Assembly: GCF_030997045.1 (NCBI RefSeq)
Contig: NZ_CP116899.1
Span: 4,984,001-5,048,000, forward strand
Direction: 5' to 3'
Origin: Microbulbifer sp. TB1203
Lineage (GTDB): Bacteria; Pseudomonadota; Gammaproteobacteria; Pseudomonadales; Cellvibrionaceae
DNA length: 64,000 nt
This document shows positions 1-6,325 of this stretch, piece by piece. The position numbers were made by a program, and so were the translations under genes. Under the pieces are notes generated by a model, which saw only the letters and a list, made by a program, of their open reading frames with translations, ran no database searches and had not been told where the DNA came from. Positions within the stretch are counted from its first letter, which is position 1. Each line of letters starts with the position of its first letter.

Positions 1-80
1 AGTGAGAGGGGGATTTTTTACCAATGCCCGGCGCAATAAAAGCACTGATGGAAGAAACTGTAGGAGCGGCCCATGGCCGC
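1..80. repeat. Direct repeat, copy 1 (second copy at 1111-1190)
   Basis: The first 80 bases (a G-rich stretch, then GGGGGATTTTTTACCA and on into a REP) recur almost base for base at 1111-1190. The two copies bracket peptide array A and its leader. They may mark the ends of a duplicated or inserted segment of about 1.1 kb. Nothing coding is convincing here. Confidence 0.7.
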
Positions 81-135
81 GATCGATGTGTGCTACGTAA
101 GCCAGACCGATCGCGGCCATGGGCCGCTCCTACAA
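59..135. repeat. Inverted pair of REP palindromes (class 1)
   Basis: TGTAGGAGCGGCCCATGGCC is followed about 50 bases later by its reverse complement, giving a long hairpin. The GTAG head followed by a GC-rich palindrome is the form recognised by REP-associated tyrosine transposases. It lies just past the last micro-gene of array A and could end that transcript. Confidence 0.85.
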
Positions 136-161
136 GAAGCAGAAAGCTTCGAGAGTTGCCG

Positions 162-230
162 TTATGGCTTCGGCGGGAATTGGGAAAGTGGGAATCTACG
201 TCCGGCTTTTATCTGAGATTTGGCTTTCAT
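162..230 (-). CDS. Micro-gene A1, KSQ-KAG peptide, 22 aa
   Basis: ATG with upstream SD AAAGGAAAA. It encodes MKAKSQIKAGRR followed by a longer Pro/Phe-rich tail. It is the last and most divergent unit of array A. Function unknown. Confidence 0.6.
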   Translation of the reverse strand: MKAKSQIKAGRRFPLSQFPPKP

Positions 231-267
231 GGGGTTTTTCCTTTTGTCTGGTTTGCGGTTCGAGAAG

Positions 268-321
268 TCAATTATTGACGTTCAGTTCCGGTCCGGCTTT
301 TACCTGGGATTTGGTTTTCAT
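268..321 (-). CDS. Micro-gene A2, KSQVKAG peptide, 17 aa
   Basis: ATG preceded by AAAGGAGAAACGCC. It encodes MKTKSQVKAGPELNVNN. Codons differ from sister units mainly at third positions, which argues for selection on the peptide. Function unknown. Confidence 0.68.
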   Translation of the reverse strand: MKTKSQVKAGPELNVNN

Positions 322-343
322 GGCGTTTCTCCTTTATCTGGCT

Positions 344-477
344 GTAACTACTCCCCCATGGCGAACTCGCATTGATTTAAGGAAAGCACCTTGTAGGAGC
401 CTGCTTGCAGGCGAACGGCTACGGAGCTCCGTTCCTATTCGCCTGCAAGCAGGCTCCTACAGGGGGTGAGTAGTTAC
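344..477. mobile_element. REP-carrying MITE inserted in array A
   Basis: Terminal inverted repeats GTAACTACTC / GAGTAGTTAC enclose a REP-like inverted pair (GTAGGAGCCTGCTTGCAGGC and its complement, 392-461). The flanks read ATCTGGCT on the left and ATCTGGTT on the right, consistent with a near-8-bp target duplication of the array spacer. A relative with similar ends lies at 55790-55912. There is no coding capacity, so it would need a transposase acting in trans. Confidence 0.7.
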
Positions 478-484
478 ATCTGGT

Positions 485-544
485 TTACGGTTTATCGTGG
501 ACCTTTAGTTCCGGGCCTGCTTTCACTTGAGACTTGGCTTTCAT
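485..544 (-). CDS. Micro-gene A3, KSQVKAG peptide, 19 aa
   Basis: ATG with SD GGAGGGG about 6 bases upstream. It encodes MKAKSQVKAGPELKVHDKP. The MITE at 344-477 sits just after its stop codon, between A3 and A2. Confidence 0.68.
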   Translation of the reverse strand: MKAKSQVKAGPELKVHDKP

Positions 545-584
545 TCGCACCCCTCCGGTTATTCTTGGTTTGAGGTTTGATAGG

Positions 585-638
585 TTAACCGTGGATCTGC
601 AGTTCCGGGCCGGCTTTTACCTGGGATTTGGCTTTCAT
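585..638 (-). CDS. Micro-gene A4, KSQVKAG peptide, 17 aa
   Basis: ATG with SD AAAAGGAGAA. It encodes MKAKSQVKAGPELQIHG. This is a typical unit of the family. Confidence 0.68.
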   Translation of the reverse strand: MKAKSQVKAGPELQIHG

Positions 639-673
639 AGCGTTCTCCTTTTATCTGGTTTGTGACTTGAGAG

Positions 674-730
674 TTAATCGTCTTGGATTTCCAGTTGCGG
701 ACCGCCTTTTACCTGAGATTTGGTTTTCAC
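674..730 (-). CDS. Micro-gene A5, KSQVKGG peptide, 18 aa
   Basis: GTG start with SD AAAGGGGGA. It encodes MKTKSQVKGGPQLEIQDD; the usual KAG is KGG here and PEL is PQL. Confidence 0.62.
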   Translation of the reverse strand: MKTKSQVKGGPQLEIQDD

Positions 731-765
731 GACACTCCCCCTTTATCTGGTTTGCGGTTGAGATG

Positions 766-819
766 TCAAAGTTGAATGTCCAGCTCCGGGCCGGCTTTTA
801 CCTGAGACTTGGCTTTCAT
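766..819 (-). CDS. Micro-gene A6, KSQVKAG peptide, 17 aa
   Basis: ATG with SD AAAAGGAGGGACGCC. It encodes MKAKSQVKAGPELDIQL. It is the first unit after the conserved leader of array A. Confidence 0.68.
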   Translation of the reverse strand: MKAKSQVKAGPELDIQL

Positions 820-849
820 GGCGTCCCTCCTTTTATTGGGTTGGTTTGT

Positions 850-975
850 GGTTTGGATACACACCCGAGCCGCAAGAACCCCTGAAAAACAGAGTCGCTG
901 GCGTACTCATAGCAAAAGACTAACCGCTTTGGCCTGCTGAGTCACTCCCTGTCGACCGTCAAAAACGGAACTGTG
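850..975 (-). promoter_or_regulatory. Conserved leader of peptide array A
   Basis: This stretch upstream of A6 is clearly related to 3225-3335 and 10332-10455, each directly upstream of the first micro-gene of an array. Shared landmarks on the minus strand are TTTTTGACGG, GTGACTC, a GGCAAAGCGG-like block and a CAGGG block near the array. I cannot place a convincing -10 box. It may hold the promoter or a structured 5' leader. Confidence 0.5.
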
Positions 976-1110
976 TATCTTTTGGGGCCTGCCAATCATG
1001 GGGCGTGCGTTCTTTAATTACTTTGCGGTTATGCGCGGCGTTTCCGAGCCCCGGATGGCGAGGGCCATTGGGGCAGGCTTCGCTGTGCTCATCAAAGGAC
1101 CGGATTCTAA

Positions 1111-1243
1111 GTGAGAGGGGGATTTTTTACCATTGCCCGGCGGAATAATAGCACTGATGGACGAATCTGTAGGAGCGGCCCATGGCCGCGATCGGCAGCA
1201 CTACGGAAGTGAGGTCGATCGCGGCCAGCGGCCGCTCCTACAG
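1111..1243. repeat. Direct repeat copy 2 plus inverted REP pair
   Basis: Bases 1111-1190 repeat the first 80 bases of the window. The REP GTAGGAGCGGCCCATGGCCG at 1169 faces its complement ending near 1243, separated by a short loop. The stretch between leader A and RNA copy A otherwise holds nothing I recognise. Confidence 0.75.
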
Positions 1244-1275
1244 AGAGATTAAATGACAGGTTCTGGTTGAAAACT

Positions 1276-1651
1276 CGCCAAACCTGTAATGACGTGTAAT
1301 GGCGTGTGATCGACCTGTTATCGGTTTATCCGTAGAGTAGCGCCCAGGGTTGAGGAGCGGCGTTGCCACCCGGTTGTTAAGGGCCGTCTATGGATGGACA
1401 CTCCTCAGCGCTTTATCCGATGGACCGGATACCGTGCCGAGTGCGGCGCGGCTCGGGCAGGAAGCCGTTCAGCGCCAGCTGAATTGCCAGGCCGGCTGGG
1501 TATGCACAGAGCCTACGTCTGCCCAGCTTGGGAACGGGCCTGGCCGCGGGGCACGGATGCTCCCTTCGCTCTTGATAGTGTTGTTGTAACCGTCCGATGG
1601 TTGGGACCATCAACTGTGCCGGCAGTAGATTGCTTGCTGCCGGCTTTTTTA
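1276..1651 (+). ncRNA. Structured repeat RNA, copy A
   Basis: One of four ~375-nt elements. Visible stems include TGAGGAG / CTCCTCA, TATCC / GGATA, CCGTGCCG / CGGCGCGG and GCTGGG / CCCAGC, and the element ends in a strong terminator (GCCGGCAG...CTGCCGGC then TTTTTT). The T-G pair in the CCGTGCCG stem works only in a plus-strand RNA. No known family recognised. The minus strand is partly open but shows no start or SD shared by the copies. Confidence 0.6.
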
Positions 1652-1878
1652 TTTCCGACTAGCCAAGGGCTTCCTCAACCTTCCTCATCCGATCAGTGCA
1701 AGACTCCAGAATAAGTGTCCGACTTTGCACCGACTCTATATCCCACCGAACTCGTCATAAGTCGTGGCATCCACGCCCGAAAGATGGGCACGTCCTGTGC
1801 AGGGCTTACGCCAGTTGTTGTCTACTACTTCCCGTCGGGGCCGCAGGGATTCCGGTTGCTGTTTTGGGCTCCGGGCCC

Positions 1879-1945
1879 TGTAGGAGTGGCCCATGGCCGC
1901 GATCGGTGTTCGCTACGTCAGCCAGGCCGATCACAGTCATGCCCG
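1879..1945. repeat. Degenerate REP pair
   Basis: The left half, GTAGGAGTGGCCCATGGCCG, is good. The right half (near 1925-1945) has decayed and lacks the terminal CTCCTAC. Confidence 0.6.
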
Positions 1946-1948
1946 ATT

Positions 1949-2075
1949 TTTACTTGGGCGCTATTTCGGTGGAATGGGAGGAGTAATAGCGGTCGACCTT
2001 GTAGGGAAAGAGGCAAATATGCTGGAAAGTCTATGGCGGTGTAAGAATGGAGGCTGTGACCCGGCAACTGCCGGG
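1949..2075. repeat. Module downstream of array B (related to 9976-10120)
   Basis: Shared with 9976-10120, also just past the last micro-gene of an array. It contains GCTATT...AATAGC and a hairpin whose loop is AGTT on the minus strand (CCCGGCAGTTGCCGGG here, GATCCGGCAGTTGCCGGATC in the other copy). The stem sequence differs while pairing is kept. It may terminate the array transcript, or be part of another RNA. Confidence 0.5.
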
Positions 2076-2082
2076 CTACCTT

Positions 2083-2142
2083 TCAATAGCCGGTTTGGAC
2101 GTCAAGTTTTGGGCCGGCTTTTACCTGGGATTTGATTTTCAT
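2083..2142 (-). CDS. Micro-gene B1, KSQVKAG peptide, 19 aa
   Basis: ATG with SD AAAAGGAAAG. It encodes MKIKSQVKAGPKLDVQTGY. Last unit of array B, followed by the AGTT-loop hairpin. Confidence 0.66.
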   Translation of the reverse strand: MKIKSQVKAGPKLDVQTGY

Positions 2143-2179
2143 AACGTCTTTCCTTTTGTCTGGTTTGCGGATCGGAAGG

Positions 2180-2236
2180 TCATTTTTGTTGGACTTCCAG
2201 TTCCGGGCCTGCTTTCACTTGAGAATTGGTTTTCAC
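2180..2236 (-). CDS. Micro-gene B2, NSQVKAG peptide, 18 aa
   Basis: GTG start with SD AAAAGGAGAGATGCC. It encodes MKTNSQVKAGPELEVQQK. Confidence 0.65.
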   Translation of the reverse strand: MKTNSQVKAGPELEVQQK

Positions 2237-2273
2237 GGCATCTCTCCTTTTACCCAGTTCGAGATTTGATGAA

Positions 2274-2327
2274 TCAAACGTGGATGTCCAATTCGGGGCC
2301 GGCTTTTACTTGGGACTTGATTTTCAT
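2274..2327 (-). CDS. Micro-gene B3, KSQVKAG peptide, 17 aa
   Basis: ATG with SD AAAAGGAAAA. It encodes MKIKSQVKAGPELDIHV. Confidence 0.67.
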   Translation of the reverse strand: MKIKSQVKAGPELDIHV

Positions 2328-2349
2328 GACATTTTTCCTTTTATCTGGT

Positions 2350-2409
2350 TCACGGTTTATCGTGGATGTCCAGATCCGGGCCGGATTTCACCTGGGATTT
2401 AATTTTCAT
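2350..2409 (-). CDS. Micro-gene B4, KSQVKSG peptide, 19 aa
   Basis: ATG with SD TGGAGAAA. It encodes MKIKSQVKSGPDLDIHDKP, nearly the same as B12, so a two-unit block B4-B5 / B12-B13 was probably duplicated. Confidence 0.67.
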   Translation of the reverse strand: MKIKSQVKSGPDLDIHDKP

Positions 2410-2431
2410 AGTATTTCTCCATTTATCTGAG

Positions 2432-2491
2432 TTACGGTGTATCGTGGATTCGCAGTTCGGGGCCGGCTGTTACTTGAGATTTTGTTTTCAC
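2432..2491 (-). CDS. Micro-gene B5, KSQVTAG peptide, 19 aa
   Basis: GTG start with SD AAAGGAGAAATGTC. It encodes MKTKSQVTAGPELRIHDTP. Confidence 0.65.
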   Translation of the reverse strand: MKTKSQVTAGPELRIHDTP

Positions 2492-2527
2492 GACATTTCT
2501 CCTTTATCTGATTTGTGGCGTCAGAGA

Positions 2528-2584
2528 TCAATCATCTCGGACTTCCAGTTCCGGGCCAGCTTTTACCTGGGATTTGGTTTTCAC
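2528..2584 (-). CDS. Micro-gene B6, KSQVKAG peptide, 18 aa
   Basis: GTG start with SD AAAAGGAAAA. It encodes MKTKSQVKAGPELEVRDD. Confidence 0.66.
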   Translation of the reverse strand: MKTKSQVKAGPELEVRDD

Positions 2585-2621
2585 GGGATTTTTCCTTTTA
2601 GCTGGTTTGCAGTTCTAGAGA

Positions 2622-2675
2622 TCAATCTCGGACCTTCAATTCAGGGCCTGCTGTCACCTGAGACTTGGCATTCAC
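2622..2675 (-). CDS. Micro-gene B7, KSQVTAG peptide, 17 aa
   Basis: GTG start with SD AAAAGGAGAAATTCC. It encodes MNAKSQVTAGPELKVRD. Confidence 0.64.
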   Translation of the reverse strand: MNAKSQVTAGPELKVRD

Positions 2676-2712
2676 GGAATTTCTCCTTTTGTCTGGTTTG
2701 CGATTTGATAGG

Positions 2713-2766
2713 TCAATCTTGAATCTGCAGCTCTGGGCCGGCTTTTACCTGGGATTTTGCTTTCAT
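2713..2766 (-). CDS. Micro-gene B8, KSQVKAG peptide, 17 aa
   Basis: ATG with SD CAGGAGAGG. It encodes MKAKSQVKAGPELQIQD. Confidence 0.67.
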   Translation of the reverse strand: MKAKSQVKAGPELQIQD

Positions 2767-2799
2767 TAGCGCCTCTCCTGTTATTTGTGGTTTGAGGGG

Positions 2800-2853
2800 T
2801 TAACCGTGGATCTCCAGTTCCGGGCCGGATTTTACCTGGGACTTGGTTTTCAT
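2800..2853 (-). CDS. Micro-gene B9, KSQVKSG peptide, 17 aa
   Basis: ATG with SD AAAAGGAGAAATGCT. It encodes MKTKSQVKSGPELEIHG. Confidence 0.67.
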   Translation of the reverse strand: MKTKSQVKSGPELEIHG

Positions 2854-2890
2854 AGCATTTCTCCTTTTATATGGGTTGCAGTTTGAGAGA

Positions 2891-2944
2891 TCAAGTTTTG
2901 ATCTTTAGTTCTGGGCCGGCTTTTACCTGAGATTTGGTTTCCAC
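2891..2944 (-). CDS. Micro-gene B10, KSQVKAG peptide, 17 aa
   Basis: GTG start with SD AGAGGAGAAATGCC. It encodes METKSQVKAGPELKIKT. Confidence 0.65.
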   Translation of the reverse strand: METKSQVKAGPELKIKT

Positions 2945-2981
2945 GGCATTTCTCCTCTTATCTGGTTTACGGTTTGAGAAG

Positions 2982-3035
2982 TCAACCGTGGATGTCCAGT
3001 TCCGGGCCGGCTTTCACCTGGGATTTGGCTTTCAT
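2982..3035 (-). CDS. Micro-gene B11, KSQVKAG peptide, 17 aa
   Basis: ATG with SD AAAAGGAGAAATGCC. It encodes MKAKSQVKAGPELDIHG, close to the family consensus. Confidence 0.68.
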   Translation of the reverse strand: MKAKSQVKAGPELDIHG

Positions 3036-3057
3036 GGCATTTCTCCTTTTATATAGT

Positions 3058-3117
3058 TCACGGTTTATCGTGGATGTCCAGTTCCGGGCCGGATTTCACC
3101 TGGGATTTAATTTTCAT
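3058..3117 (-). CDS. Micro-gene B12, KSQVKSG peptide, 19 aa
   Basis: ATG with SD TGGAGAAA. It encodes MKIKSQVKSGPELDIHDKP, a recent paralogue of B4. Confidence 0.67.
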   Translation of the reverse strand: MKIKSQVKSGPELDIHDKP

Positions 3118-3139
3118 AGCATTTCTCCATTTATCTGAG

Positions 3140-3199
3140 TTACGGTGTACCGTGGATTCGCAGTTGGGGGCCGGCTTTTACTTGAGATTTGGCTTTCAT
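3140..3199 (-). CDS. Micro-gene B13, KSQVKAG peptide, 19 aa
   Basis: ATG; the SD is weak (AATAGAAAAGACGCC). It encodes MKAKSQVKAGPQLRIHGTP. First unit of array B after the conserved leader. Confidence 0.62.
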   Translation of the reverse strand: MKAKSQVKAGPQLRIHGTP

Positions 3200-3224
3200 G
3201 GCGTCTTTTCTATTATTTTTGGTT

Positions 3225-3345
3225 TGGATGATAGATACCTGAGCTGCCCGCGATCCCTGAAAACTGAGGTTGCTGGCGTGCTCACCGCAAAAGATTACCC
3301 GCTTTGCCCGGCCGAGTCACCCTGTCAATCTGGGATACGCAATCA
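3225..3345 (-). promoter_or_regulatory. Conserved leader of peptide array B
   Basis: Homologous to leaders A and D and placed identically before the first micro-gene. It contains a GCAAA...TTTGC stem with CCCGCTTTGCCCGGCCGAGT on the plus strand. Beyond it, 3345-3510 holds no gene I trust. On the minus strand it reads briefly LYIARALRGAELAVLSYPE, which resembles a short carbon-nitrogen-hydrolase segment but is frame-broken in the D copy. Confidence 0.5.
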
Positions 3346-3512
3346 CTGGCGGGTGCGCGCGTGCTTGGTTAATCCAATCATCGCCAGGCGCAGGGTTTCC
3401 GGGTAGCTCAGCACCGCCAGTTCGGCGCCCCGCAGCGCGCGGGCGATATACAGGGGGCTCCTTGGTAGGCTGGGCAGGGCGAAGCGTGTCGATCATCCTG
3501 TGGCGGGGCCAT

Positions 3513-3546
3513 TGATGGGCACATTTCGCTTTGCCCATCCTACAAA
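3513..3546. repeat. REP class 2, single
   Basis: A TGGGCAC...GTGCCCA-type palindrome ending GCTTTGCCCATCCTAC. The same unit lies at 10674, 14367, 29309 and 51631. Confidence 0.65.
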
Positions 3547-3579
3547 AGATCGATCGCTGGCTTTGAGTGATTAAAAAGG

Positions 3580-3954
3580 CGCCAAACCTGTAATGGCGCG
3601 TAATGGCGTGTGATCGACCTGTTATCGGTTTATCCGTAGAGTAGCGACCGGGTTGAAGAGCACAGCGTCGCTCGATTGTTCAGGCGGCCGGTCTAGGGAC
3701 AGACACTCTTCGACACTGATCCGACGGACCGGATGCCGTGCCGCACAGGCGCGGTTCGGGCAGGAAGCCATTCAGCGTCAGCTGAATTGCCAGGCCGGCT
3801 GGGTATACACAGAGCCTACGTCTGCCCAGTATGGGAATGGGCCTGGCCGCGGGGCAGGATGCTCCCTTCGCTCTTGATAGTGTTGTTGTAACCGTCCGAT
3901 GGTTGAGACCATCATTTTGAGCCGGCAGTAACTCGGTTGCTGCCGGCCTTTTTA
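3580..3954 (+). ncRNA. Structured repeat RNA, copy B
   Basis: Aligned end to end with copies A, C and D. The first long stem reads TGAAGAG / CTCTTCG here against TGAGGAG / CTCCTCA in copy A, a G-C to A-T change on both sides that keeps pairing. Other landmarks are ATTCAGC...GCTGAAT, GCTGGG...CCCAGT and the terminator GCCGGCAGTAACTCGGTTGC followed by TGCCGGC and TTTTT. A first terminator-like hairpin (GATGGTTGAGACCATCATTT) precedes it. Divergent from array B. Confidence 0.62.
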
Positions 3955-4357
3955 CTTCCGGATAAGCCAAGGACCTGGCGGAGTAGGGCGCCTGCGCGGA
4001 TTGAAGATATATCCTGTTCTGCCATCGGTAAGTCACGGGGTAGAAACTCGCCGTCCTGGTTCAGGTCGGAGTCGAGCATGTCAAAGACTTTCCGCTCGTT
4101 CATCACCAGCAGAGCCGGAACCTCTCCCCTGAAGTCCTCTCCGACCTTGAAGGCGATGTCCAGGCGGTTATGGCGGCTCCTACCCAGAGCTTGCACCAGC
4201 TCGCGCTTTTCCCCCTTCAGGTGTTCATCGAGATAGGCGGTGAGGATGTTCTCGCCGTTTTTCCGGTTGCGCTGCAGGGCACGGTGGCTGGCGTGCATGC
4301 TGCGCAGAAGGTGCTGGGTGAGGTTGATGACGTTGTTGACTTCCTTGGCCCAAAAAG
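3912..4357 (-). pseudogene. Shuffled remnant of the polymorphic toxin gene
   Basis: Reading leftward, 4357-4184 is a near copy of an internal part of the toxin at 7191-7017 (SMHASHRALQR, TAYLDEHLKGEKRELVQALG). After QALG the frame enters unrelated sequence (LDIAFKVGEDF, LLVMNERKVFDML, DSDLNQDGEFLPRD) that ends inside the terminator of RNA copy B. There is no proper start upstream and only about a third of the toxin N-terminal part is present. It looks like an orphan C-terminal cassette left by domain shuffling. Expression is doubtful. Confidence 0.6.
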
Positions 4358-4406
4358 AGAGAAGTAGCTAAGCTTTTAATAGCGGGTGAAGACTTAATCA
4401 AATTGG

Positions 4407-5703
4407 GAGGGTGTTCAAAACTCTGTGTCAGCCAAATAGTCTCACAGGCTGATGTATTTCTCCAGGCGGTCCGGGAAGTGGATCGTCAGCTGTGATAGCG
4501 TCAGGTTCCAGTTCTGAATCGGATGCGTCCATCGCTCGGAGGCTTTCAGTATACCGGCATAGAGCAGCTTGAGTAAGCTGTTCTCATTGGCAAAGCCGCC
4601 TTTGGTCTTAGTCAGCTTGCGGAACTGGCGGTGGACAGCCTCGACGGCGTTGGTGGTGTAAATCGCCGTACGCACGTAATCCGGGTATTTGAAGTAGGCC
4701 GACAGGGTCGGCCACTTGCTGCGCCAGGACTTGATCACCATTGGGTACTTATCGCCCCACTTGGCCTCCAACTCGTCCAGGGCGCTCTCGGCGGCAGTGA
4801 GCGTTGCCGCTTTGTAAATGCACTTGAGGTCGGCCATGAAGACCTTCTGATTTTTTGAGGCGACGTATTTCATCGAGTTGCGGATCTGATGGATGATGCA
4901 GTGCTGGATCTCGGTGTTGGGATAGATGCTCTCGATGGCTTCAGGGAAGCCCTTCAGGCCGTCTACACAGGCAATCAGGATGTCCTTGACCCCGCGGTTA
5001 TGGAGGTCGGTAAGTACGCTCAGCCAGTGATGGGCGCCCTCCTGGTCGGACAGATAGAGCCCCAGCAGCTCTTTCTTGCCTTCGATGTTCAGGCCAAGAA
5101 TGGTGTAGATGGCCTTGCTGACATAGCGGCCATTTTCCCTGATTTTGTAATGGATGGCGTCCAGCCAGACGATGGGATAGACGGCCTCCAGATCGCGCTC
5201 ACGCCATGCCTGAAGCTCGGGCAGCAGCTTGTCTGTGATTGCGTTGATGGTGCCGTTGGAGAGTTCCATTCCGTAGATTTCGGCAATGTGTGTACGGATG
5301 TCCTGGTAGCTGTTACCCAGAGCAAATAGGGCGATAATCTTGCGCTCTAGTTCGTCGGTAAGCTGGGTCTGGTGCTTCTTGACGATCTGCGGCTCGAAGG
5401 TGCCAGCCCGATCCCGCGGCGCCTGCAGCTCGAAGCTGCCAGCGGGACTTTTCATAGTTTTGGACGTGGTGCCATTCTTGCGGTTGGGCTTGTCCTCGCT
5501 GGCGAGGTGCTCCTCCAGCTCCGCCTTCATGGCAGCTTCGGTGAGTTGTTTGATCAGTGGGGTCAGGATGCCGTCTTTGCCGCTGAGGTCTTTGCCCTCA
5601 CGCAGCGCCTTGACAGCGGCATCCATGTCGAATGTAGGTTTGGTCATGAGTCATCTCTTTTTTGCGTATGGTAAAGAAATGACACAGAATTCTGAACACT
5701 ACC
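4407..5703 (-). mobile_element. IS256-family insertion sequence with 8-bp target duplication
   Basis: About 1.3 kb. Imperfect 24-bp terminal inverted repeats (left core GTGTTCAAAACTCTGTGTCA, right core GTGTTCAGAATTCTGTGTCA read inward) enclose one transposase gene. The sequence CAAATTGG lies at both flanks (4399-4406 and 5704-5711), an 8-bp duplication as expected for IS256 elements. The element looks intact and recent. Confidence 0.92.
4442..5647 (-). CDS. IS256-family (mutator-type) transposase
   Basis: 401 aa, full length for the family. The DDE catalytic residues can be placed at D163 (WLDAIHYKIR), D229 (ACVDGLKGF) and E336 (TTNAVEAVHRQFRK). The zinc-like C-x2-H context (HCIIHQIRNSMKY) follows the second Asp, as is typical. 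It fills the IS between the inverted repeats. It catalyses cut-and-paste or copy-out movement of the element. Known family; only its placement is special, at the last codon of an immunity gene. Confidence 0.95.
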   Translation of the reverse strand: MTKPTFDMDAAVKALREGKDLSGKDGILTPLIKQLTEAAMKAELEEHLASEDKPNRKNGTTSKTMKSPAGSFELQAPRDRAGTFEPQIVKKHQTQLTDELERKIIALFALGNSYQDIRTHIAEIYGMELSNGTINAITDKLLPELQAWRERDLEAVYPIVWLDAIHYKIRENGRYVSKAIYTILGLNIEGKKELLGLYLSDQEGAHHWLSVLTDLHNRGVKDILIACVDGLKGFPEAIESIYPNTEIQHCIIHQIRNSMKYVASKNQKVFMADLKCIYKAATLTAAESALDELEAKWGDKYPMVIKSWRSKWPTLSAYFKYPDYVRTAIYTTNAVEAVHRQFRKLTKTKGGFANENSLLKLLYAGILKASERWTHPIQNWNLTLSQLTIHFPDRLEKYISL

Positions 5704-6094
5704 CAAATTGGATTTTGCATTCTGATAATAAAACTTTATTGCCGTCACTAAGTATGAGCTTATCTTGAGAAATTTCTGCTACTAACAATCCTAAAGCGTC
5801 AGCTCCTCGTTCAATCTGTTGGCGCCACCCACTAATGTCGCCTTTGTAAGAAACAGCAAAGTAACACTCTCCAGAAGGTAAGGTTATTCTGCAGCCTTCA
5901 TTTATTACACCGCCGCTTTTAGCAATCGGAGGGGTTATTTCCCGAACGACTTTCTTAAATAAAGCTGATATATCTATTTTGTTGTTGCAGCTTATATATT
6001 TGTACTCCCTTCCTTCTGTAATAGACGTTCCAGGTATATTTCTTTCTTTGTCCATGGAGCCTAAACCTAGAATTTTTTCCATTTTGCTTTGCAT
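5699..6094 (-). CDS. Probable immunity protein for the adjacent REase-fold toxin
   Basis: 131 aa, starting 13 bases after the original stop of the toxin gene (6107) on the same strand, the usual place for an immunity gene. It is AT-richer than its neighbours, as cassettes of this type often are. Residues such as CRITLPSGECYFAVSYKGDI suggest a small soluble alpha/beta protein; I do not recognise the family. The IS256 element entered just before the last codon. Without it the frame would read KIQFD-stop from the flank at 4406; with it the protein ends KIQFG-stop using a TAG made at the junction. Function is therefore probably kept. Role is inferred from position. Confidence 0.6.
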   Translation of the reverse strand: MQSKMEKILGLGSMDKERNIPGTSITEGREYKYISCNNKIDISALFKKVVREITPPIAKSGGVINEGCRITLPSGECYFAVSYKGDISGWRQQIERGADALGLLVAEISQDKLILSDGNKVLLSECKIQFG

Positions 6095-6106
6095 ATGTAA
6101 AATCCG

Positions 6107-6325
6107 CTATCGTGTTACCGGCGTGATAACAAACTTAAAGTTGTTGATCCCAGCCTTAGAGAATACATTTGAGTAATATGTTGCGAGTTCAACACTGTTT
6201 GTATGGTAGACAACATTATCAAACGCTGCACTGTATTTTCTGGCTTGATCAAGCATTTGTTGTTGTTCGGACAATGCCCAAGGCTTGGCCCCATTGGAGC
6301 TGGTAGGATTTCTCAGTGATTCGGC
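6107..6325 (-). pseudogene. Untranslated 3' end of the toxin gene, beyond an in-frame stop
   Basis: Directly after the TGA at 6326-6328 the same frame stays open for 72 codons (starts AESLRNPTSSNGAKPWALSE, ends NNFKFVITPVTR-stop). This reads as the natural C-terminus of a restriction-endonuclease-fold toxin. A single TGG to TGA change (Trp to stop) would explain it. The original toxin was therefore about 540 aa. Confidence 0.75.

Noticed and set aside
850..975. Known riboswitch (cyclic-di-GMP, glycine, cobalamin) in the array leader
   Set aside because: None of the core motifs of these classes could be found.
162..3199. CRISPR-like or simple satellite reading of the peptide arrays
   Set aside because: Units differ at codon third positions while start, SD, core codons and stop are kept. 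That is not how CRISPR repeats or satellites diverge.
3317..3538. Minus-strand frame MGKAKCAHQWP... and its relative at 10475-10861
   Set aside because: It starts within a REP palindrome and the frames diverge by shifts between the two copies, so no coding constraint is visible.
3680..4036. Minus-strand open frame across RNA copy B (GLAIQLTLNGFLPEP), also in copies A, C and D
   Set aside because: The frame is partly shared, but starts and ends differ between copies, no SD is present, and stems covary with a plus-strand T-G pair. I regard it as a shadow of the RNA.
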